From NCBI GenBank assembly GCA_050247075.1, contig JBFWUW010000147.1, positions 1 to 5,768 on the forward strand: DNA of 5,768 bases, read 5' to 3'. Of the stretch, positions 1 through 3,670 are shown piece by piece. This DNA comes from JBFWUW01 sp050247075 (GTDB lineage Bacteria > Planctomycetota > Planctomycetia > Pirellulales > JBFWUW01). The stretch's first letter is position 1, and the number at the start of each line of letters is the position of its first letter. The notes beneath the pieces were generated by a model. That model had not been told where the DNA came from. It saw only the letters and a list, made by a program, of their open reading frames with translations, and ran no database searches. The translations under genes and the position numbers were made by a program.

Positions 1-554
1 CTCCCTTTGCGCCTTTGCGTCTTTGCGTGCGATTTCCTCGGACGGAATGCTTGTTGGCCCGCCCGAATGCTCCCTGGTTTCTTTTCTTGCGAAATAGACG
101 CGTTGGTTGCGGCTACGCCGCGCCGTGTGATCCGTGGTTCTTCTTTGCGCGATCCATCGGCCACTTGCCGTCTGATTCCTCCGGTCATGCCACACCGTTT
201 CGGTTATCGCTTTCCTCGAAGTGAGGCGAAACCGGGAAGTTGATTCGGACCATCTCCTTACCGGCTTGAAACGGAACAGACGACCCACCCCAAGTTGCCT
301 CCGCGGGCACTCAGGACGTGTCTGGAGAAATCCATCGTTCATGCACGCCGGAAGGACTACCCCGAGGGCCTACTTATAGCGGTTCGTTTGAATAGTGATC
401 CCGTGCGAACGCTTCAAATTGCCTAGTTTTCGGCCTTCCCGTTGGTCGGCCTAGGCTCATTCGCCGCACGAAACGCAATAAGACTTGTCACGACAATGTT
501 GTACCACCGCCACCCTGCACGGCTTCCTGAGCGATCGCGGATTGGCGGCACTCG
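1..554. other. Gene-free stretch at the left edge with short repeats and hairpins
   Basis: No gene is supported; open frames give Cys/Arg/Pro-rich translations without family features. The stretch begins with three CTTTGCG copies at 8-bp spacing (5-27). An imperfect hairpin lies at 201-234 (CGGTT/AACCG, TCG/CGA and CCTC/GAGG around a GAAGT loop) and another at 421-456 (GCCTAG/CTAGGC around an inner CGGCC/GGTCG stem with one G-U pair). The latter is about 100 bp beyond the stop of the membrane-protein gene, but it lacks a T-run and folds better on the plus strand, so I do not call it a terminator. Confidence 0.55.
5..27. repeat. Short tandem repeat, CTTTGCG x3 at 8-bp period
   Basis: CTTTGCG occurs at 5-11, 13-19 and 21-27 with one variable base between copies. 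It lies at the window edge, so more copies may lie to the left. From memory, similar CTTTGCG strings occur in intergenic regions of planctomycetes and cyanobacteria. Confidence 0.6.
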
Positions 555-1058
555 TTATCCCCCTGGCTTCACGGGGTTCTGCTCCGCGTTTTCGCTCTGT
601 CGAAGGCCCTCATTGCGGCGAATGAGCCAGATTTTGCCCAACTGTCCCGCCGCGCAACCGAGGAGGGCGGGGACCATCCCGATAAGAACGTAAATGCCCC
701 CGTAAATCACGAATGCGACCGCCAAGCCGAGCATGGTGTCCCTGGGATTCCGCTCACCCAAGGCCAAGTTGGTAGCAAACATCGCGCCGCAAACCACGAC
801 GCCTGAAACAATCGGTGCCAGCAGCAGCACGACAGGGGCGAAGGAATCCCGACGCCCACGCCAGGCACCCCACAAAAAACCGATCACGAAAGGGCCGGGC
901 ACCCCGAACAGCCAGATCAGCCAATTCATAGTCTCGTTCGCATCTTTCACCATATTCCTCGCATGCCGCCAAACGGCAGGGATCATCGTGCCGCCGAAGA
1001 TGATCTTCCATTCGCGGAACGCACGCTTGGCGGCTTCGCGTGGATCCCATTGTTCCAT
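555..1058 (-). CDS. Hypothetical multi-pass membrane protein
   Basis: A 167-residue protein of no family I recognise. An N-terminal charged, amphipathic segment (residues 1-40, rich in Arg, Lys and Trp) is followed by hydrophobic segments at about 46-66, 73-97 and 108-137; the last is long enough for one or two passes. The C-terminal tail (about 147-167) is polar and ends in V-K-P-G-G. The loop W-R-G-R-R-D after segment 1 suggests that this loop is cytoplasmic by the positive-inside rule. The ATG at 1058 has AGGA 5 nt upstream, which supports this start. It follows the duplicated-motif gene by 42 bp and is probably co-transcribed with it, so a soluble protein and a membrane partner are plausible. 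Three clear hydrophobic segments at sensible spacing make coding on this strand much more likely than the overlapping plus-strand frame. Confidence 0.75.
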   Translation of the reverse strand: MEQWDPREAAKRAFREWKIIFGGTMIPAVWRHARNMVKDANETMNWLIWLFGVPGPFVIGFLWGAWRGRRDSFAPVVLLLAPIVSGVVVCGAMFATNLALGERNPRDTMLGLAVAFVIYGGIYVLIGMVPALLGCAAGQLGKIWLIRRNEGLRQSENAEQNPVKPGG

Positions 1059-1063
1059 TGCAT

Positions 1064-1067
1064 TCCT
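1064..1067 (-). promoter_or_regulatory. Ribosome-binding site of the membrane-protein gene
   Basis: The minus strand reads AGGA, 5 nt before the ATG at 1058. It is one of the two clear Shine-Dalgarno matches in the window. It lies inside the 42-bp gap after the upstream gene and fixes the start at 1058. Confidence 0.6.
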
Positions 1068-1100
1068 GAAGACCGGTGATGGAAGCAGCCGGAAGGCAAG

Positions 1101-1451
1101 CTACTTTGCATCCTGCCTGCGTGTGCCCGCGTACACTTCCTCGAGGACCGCATCCAGAAGGATTTCATGGGTACTTTCGCGACGCATCGCGGCACGTTCG
1201 ATACCCGTCGGCCAGTGCCTGACGCGAATGAAGTCGCCGCCAGAGGATCGTCCGGTATCAAATACAACATCGTTTGGGGCAAACAGCAGTCCGCGAAGTT
1301 CGGCGATTGCTGATTCGAGCACCCTTCCGACCGCGTTCTGCCCAATCGATTCCGCCAGCCGCGCATTTCCAGTTGGCTTGTGCATTACGCGAACGTAAGT
1401 GCCCTGGTCATTGTGTCCGATCTCAATATCGAAGTCGTCTCGTCGAATCAT
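1101..1451 (-). CDS. Hypothetical protein with an internally duplicated motif
   Basis: A 116-residue soluble protein with no signal peptide or membrane segment and no family I recognise. It consists of two similar halves offset by 55 residues. Half 1 (about 6-52) contains Y-V-R-V-M-H-K-P-T-G-N-A-R and half 2 (about 60-106) contains F-I-R-V-R-H-W-P-T-G-I-E-R. The shared pattern is [YF]-[VI]-R-V-x-H-x-P-T-G-x-x-R, preceded by beta-like acidic stretches and followed by a helix (V-L-E-S-A-I-A-E-L versus L-L-D-A-V-L-E-E-V). Each half therefore looks like strand-turn-strand-helix. The ATG at 1451 has no clear ribosome-binding site, but the first half of the duplication begins at residue 6, so this start is favoured. 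The gene ends 42 bp before the membrane-protein gene on the same strand, suggesting a two-gene operon. A 10-bp palindrome lies about 80-110 bp upstream of the start. The internal symmetry, absent from the antisense reading, is the main support for it being real. Confidence 0.72.
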   Translation of the reverse strand: MIRRDDFDIEIGHNDQGTYVRVMHKPTGNARLAESIGQNAVGRVLESAIAELRGLLFAPNDVVFDTGRSSGGDFIRVRHWPTGIERAAMRRESTHEILLDAVLEEVYAGTRRQDAK

Positions 1452-1533
1452 GCCAGTCGGGTGTCATCTGGTCTCGCAACCGGCCCAGTGGCACCCATCG
1501 CGGGAGCGTGTGGCCATCGCGGCTGGATCGACG

Positions 1534-1564
1534 AGGTAACATGGGGTTGAAAGGCATGTTACCT
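1534..1564. promoter_or_regulatory. Perfect 10-bp palindrome upstream of the two-gene cassette
   Basis: AGGTAACATG (1534-1543) and CATGTTACCT (1555-1564) are exact reverse complements with an 11-nt spacer. The centre is about 98 bp upstream of the start codon at 1451. Length and symmetry suit a dimeric-regulator operator or an RNA hairpin. No T-run follows on either strand, so a terminator is unlikely. Confidence 0.5.
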
Positions 1565-1587
1565 AATCTGGCGCATGGCTTCCACCA

Positions 1588-1648
1588 CCACGGAAACCCA
1601 GGCGGCCGTGGAGCGGTGGCCGCTTGCTTGGCCCAAGTCCACAAGCGG
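1588..1648. repeat. Cluster of overlapping hairpins
   Basis: Three inverted repeats overlap: CCACGG (1588-1593) with CCGTGG (1606-1611); GCGGCC (1602-1607) with GGCCGC (1618-1623); and CCGCTTG (1620-1626) with CAAGCGG (1642-1648), which encloses a CTTG-gcc-CAAG hairpin (1627-1637). The second stem shares bases with both others, so it cannot coexist with either. GC-rich DNA produces such pairs by chance, so this is only suggestive. Confidence 0.4.
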
Positions 1649-1848
1649 GCCTTGATGGATGTGCGGTAGGCTCTCAACGGCACTCGGGCAACGAGCAAGC
1701 CCGCCATCGCCGGCCACCCGCCTCATTTTCGGCCGCTGCCGTTGGAAACGTCCGCCGGCGCGGGCCGGCCTGGTGTTGGTCGCGTCAGGAATTGGCCCCA
1801 TTGCGTCTAATCGCACCTTGGCGCATGCCTGATAAATAGCGGACGTAG

Positions 1849-1907
1849 GGTGGGACAAGCGGAAATTGACTGGCCAATCGCCCCCGGCAGACTCGCGATG
1901 TCCCACC
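1849..1907. repeat. Inverted repeat GGTGGGACA ... TGTCCCACC
   Basis: A perfect 9-bp inverted repeat: GGTGGGACA at 1849-1857 and TGTCCCACC at 1899-1907, separated by 41 bp. The left arm sits in the context CGTAGGGTGGGACAAGC. From memory, this resembles dispersed intergenic elements (G-T-A-G-G-G-T-G-G-G-A-C near one end, C-C-C-A-C-C-A-T near the other) seen across planctomycete genomes; that link is recollection, not a search. The repeat falls in a gene-free stretch. Confidence 0.55.
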
Positions 1908-1955
1908 ATCATTGACGAGAGAGCCGCAATCTACGGTCTCGGACTTTGGCGCATG

Positions 1956-2015
1956 TCAAAAATATACATTGAAATATATATTTTAATAGTTTACCAAAAT
2001 ATTTTCTCTGGTACA
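1956..2015. promoter_or_regulatory. AT-rich island with inverted repeats; possible promoter region
   Basis: About 60 bp of very AT-rich sequence sits in otherwise GC-rich DNA. It contains an 8-bp inverted repeat AAAATATA/TATATTTT (1959-1966 and 1977-1984), the perfect palindrome AAAATATTTT (1996-2005) and a flanking TACCA/TGGTA pair (1992-1996 and 2009-2013). On the minus strand TTGTAC, 17 nt and TAAACT is a weak sigma-70-like match. No gene follows closely on either strand. The island directly precedes the tandem array, so it may mark an insertion boundary, a promoter for an unannotated RNA or simply a flexible spacer. Confidence 0.35.
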
Positions 2016-2195
2016 ATCGCAGGCGTCTAGCTTTGCGCGCCGACGCGGCCTTTGCACGTCGCGCGGGCGCGATTGCCGCTTGCACCGCCATTGACGATCC
2101 ATGCCCATCAACCCAGCGCGAGCAGCGACAACGACTTGCGCATCAAGCCGGCAAAGCAGGAGCTTTGGGGTGACGCTTACCTGTACCACAACCCC

Positions 2196-2215
2196 CCAAA
2201 ACACGGCGATTTTGG
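2196..2215. repeat. CCAAAA/TTTTGG inverted repeat in the conserved core (unit 1; copy at 2441-2460)
   Basis: CCAAAA, an 8-nt loop and TTTTGG occur identically in both full units, 245 bp apart, at the centre of the best-conserved core. The stem is short (6 bp). Its exact conservation in both copies is the only argument that it matters. Confidence 0.5.
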
Positions 2216-2288
2216 AACAGGAAGCGCTCGCCGCCACTTTCAAGGCGATGCTTTCATGCTGGACGTTCCAACCCCAACTTCCGCCACC

Positions 2289-2310
2289 CCTCTCCCCGCT
2301 GCGGGAGAGG
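2289..2310. repeat. GC-rich inverted repeat inside array unit 1
   Basis: CCTCTCCC (2289-2296) and GGGAGAGG (2303-2310) form a perfect 8-bp stem with a 6-nt loop. In unit 2 the stem shrinks to CTCCC/GGGAG (2535-2539 and 2546-2550) because of a 2-bp loss and a substitution. Purine-rich/pyrimidine-rich hairpins of this kind are common in dispersed intergenic repeats of GC-rich bacteria. There is no T-run on either side, so an intrinsic terminator is not supported. Confidence 0.7.
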
Positions 2311-2729
2311 CGCCGGGGGAGGGGCCGCGCCGCCATTGACGACTCATGCCCAGCAACCCCGCGCAAGATAGAGCATCCACATGCGCATCAAGCCAGCAAA
2401 GCAGGAGCCTTGCAGCTACGCCTACCTGCACCACAACCCCCCAAAACACGGCGATTTTGGAACAAGAAGCGCTCGCCGCCACTTCCAAAGCGATGACTTC
2501 ACCCTGGACGCTCCAACCCCAACATCCGCCCCCGCTCCCCGCTGCGGGAGAGGAGCTGGGGGAGGGCCCGCGCCGCCATTGACGACTCATGCCCAGCAAC
2601 CCCGTGCAAGAAGCAGCAGCCACTCGCACATCAAGCCGGCAAAGCAGGAACTTTGCGGCTACGTGGACCATCCCCCGAGTCTTTGGGCTGGGTGGCTACT
2701 GGTGTCCCTGAGCGGCGACTTCCAATGGG

Positions 2730-3533
2730 CTAGTAGATTTCCTCTACTTGCGGGTTCAAGCGAAGGGACTGTTGTTTATCGATTGTCGCGCTCGCGGAAT
2801 CGCCTTGCGCTTCTCGTATCTTAGAACGGGTGAAAAGCGATAGAGCGGTCGTCTCTAATCGAAGGGCTTCTTCGATGTCGCTCGATGCTTCATCGAGCCG
2901 GCCTAACTCGCACAATACCCTTGCCCGCCGTTGCCATGACCGATAAGAAGTGTGGTCCAGTTCAATTGCTCGATTCAGGTCAGCCAGCGCCGCGCTATAG
3001 CTTCCTGAACGCATGTACGCTCGACCCCGATTGGATAAAACGATTTGATTGCTTGAATCAACCTGAATGGCGGCACTTAGATCCGCCACGGCTCTATCGT
3101 AATCGTTCATCCAGATTTTTATTTCTCCGCGATTATTCAATGCAGCCAGATTGTGGGGATCGAGCGAGATTGCTTTGTCGAGGTCGCGAATGGCATCGTC
3201 ATAGCGTCCCATATCGGCAAACAACGATCCTCGATTCGTGTACGCATCGACAAATCTGTTGTCTTGCGCGAGTGCCTTGTCGAAATGCAGCATTGCCTCT
3301 GGAACTCGACACTCGGCTTTGAGAATCCTACCCAGGCCGTTGAATGCGCGGGCGCTCAACGGATTAATGGCTTGGGCTTCGTTTAGTTTAAGTCGGGCTC
3401 GGTCGTAAGCTTTAAGTCCAATCAATCGGTCTGCCTCATCGCAACAATCTTGTTCGGTCGTGCTTCTTGTGCATCCCGAAGCCGCGAGCAACATCAACAA
3501 GAGACTAACATGCCGCCGATTGGAGTACGTCAT
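2730..3533 (-). CDS. TPR-repeat lipoprotein
   Basis: A 267-residue protein from the ATG at 3533. The frame stays open to an ATG at 3659, but the 3533 start gives a proper lipoprotein signal: N-R-R-H basic region, a hydrophobic core L-L-L-M-L-L, and a lipobox ending A-S-G-C at Cys21. The rest divides almost exactly into seven 34-residue units, starting near residues 27, 61, 95, 129, 163, 197 and 231. The units show TPR consensus features, for example A-Y-x-N-R-G, G-R-Y-D-D-A-I-x-D-L-D-K-A-I and L-D-P. Units 3-5 are the most canonical; unit 1 and unit 7 (which ends at L-N-P) are weaker. TPR solenoids bind peptides or partner proteins, so the likely role is a membrane-anchored adaptor; no partner can be named. 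It lies 137 bp after the EF-hand gene and may share its transcript. No clear Shine-Dalgarno is seen before 3533. Base composition looks less GC-rich than in the EF-hand gene. Confidence 0.9.
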   Translation of the reverse strand: MTYSNRRHVSLLLMLLAASGCTRSTTEQDCCDEADRLIGLKAYDRARLKLNEAQAINPLSARAFNGLGRILKAECRVPEAMLHFDKALAQDNRFVDAYTNRGSLFADMGRYDDAIRDLDKAISLDPHNLAALNNRGEIKIWMNDYDRAVADLSAAIQVDSSNQIVLSNRGRAYMRSGSYSAALADLNRAIELDHTSYRSWQRRARVLCELGRLDEASSDIEEALRLETTALSLFTRSKIREAQGDSASATIDKQQSLRLNPQVEEIY

Positions 3534-3670
3534 CCGAGAACTTGCAACCTGTTTTACGGGAGTTGGGACCATACTCAGTTGCTCGTTGACTTTAAGTCTC
3601 TCAGCGACATCCATTCTTTCCGCTGCAACCTTCCGCGCGATCGGTTCGAATGGAGACATACCCCCGGCCG

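Larger units (their letters stand above)
1452..2085. other. Gene-free stretch upstream of the two-gene cassette
   Basis: I see no convincing gene here. Open frames on both strands give Arg/Pro/Ala-rich, low-complexity translations that resemble no family. From left to right it holds a 9-bp direct repeat CCATCGCGG (1495-1503 and 1514-1522, 19 bp apart), the 10-bp palindrome at 1534-1564, the hairpin cluster at 1588-1648, the GGTGGGACA inverted repeat at 1849-1907 and the AT-rich island at 1956-2015. The first part probably contains the promoter of the cassette. Confidence 0.6.
2086..2663. repeat. Tandem direct-repeat array, two full units plus a partial third
   Basis: Units begin at the shared string CGCCATTGAC at 2086, 2331 and 2574, giving lengths of 245 and 243 bp. 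The third copy stops near 2663, after the A-A-G-C-A-G-G-A block. Each full unit contains, in order: CAT(G)CCCA-CAACCC; a block around CGCATCAAGCC and AAAGCAGGAG; a 70-bp core (2181-2250 and 2426-2495) with only four differences, all transitions; CTGGACG; and a GC-rich CTCCCCGCTGCGGGAG hairpin with a GGGGGAGGG tail. The 2-bp length difference lies at the hairpin (2285-2296 versus 2530-2539). Several frames stay open through the array on both strands, but the length difference breaks frame between units, so I treat it as non-coding. It is not a CRISPR: the unit is too long and there are no spacers. Confidence 0.9.

Noticed and set aside
7..243. Open frames at the left edge on the plus strand
   Set aside because: Translations are Cys/Arg/Pro-rich without family features and overlap the short tandem repeat and a hairpin.
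387..418. Pseudoknot-like pairing of GTTCG with CGAAC and TTGAA with TTCAA
   Set aside because: Each stem is only 5 bp and no conserved structure or adjacent gene supports it; chance is the simplest explanation.
559..580. CCCC/GGGG hairpin at the 3' end of the membrane-protein gene as a terminator
   Set aside because: The stem is only about 4 bp, lies within the coding sequence and has no T-run after it.
733..1398. 221-codon plus-strand open frame
   Set aside because: It runs antisense to both cassette genes and gives a Ser/Arg/Ala-rich, low-complexity translation. The minus strand shows membrane segments, an internal duplication and a ribosome-binding site.
1559..1912. 117-codon minus-strand open frame
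   Set aside because: Its start lies inside the GGTGGGACA inverted repeat and its translation is Arg/Pro/Gly-rich with no family features.
2086..2663. CRISPR array
   Set aside because: Units of about 245 bp repeat end to end, with no unique spacers and no cas genes nearby.
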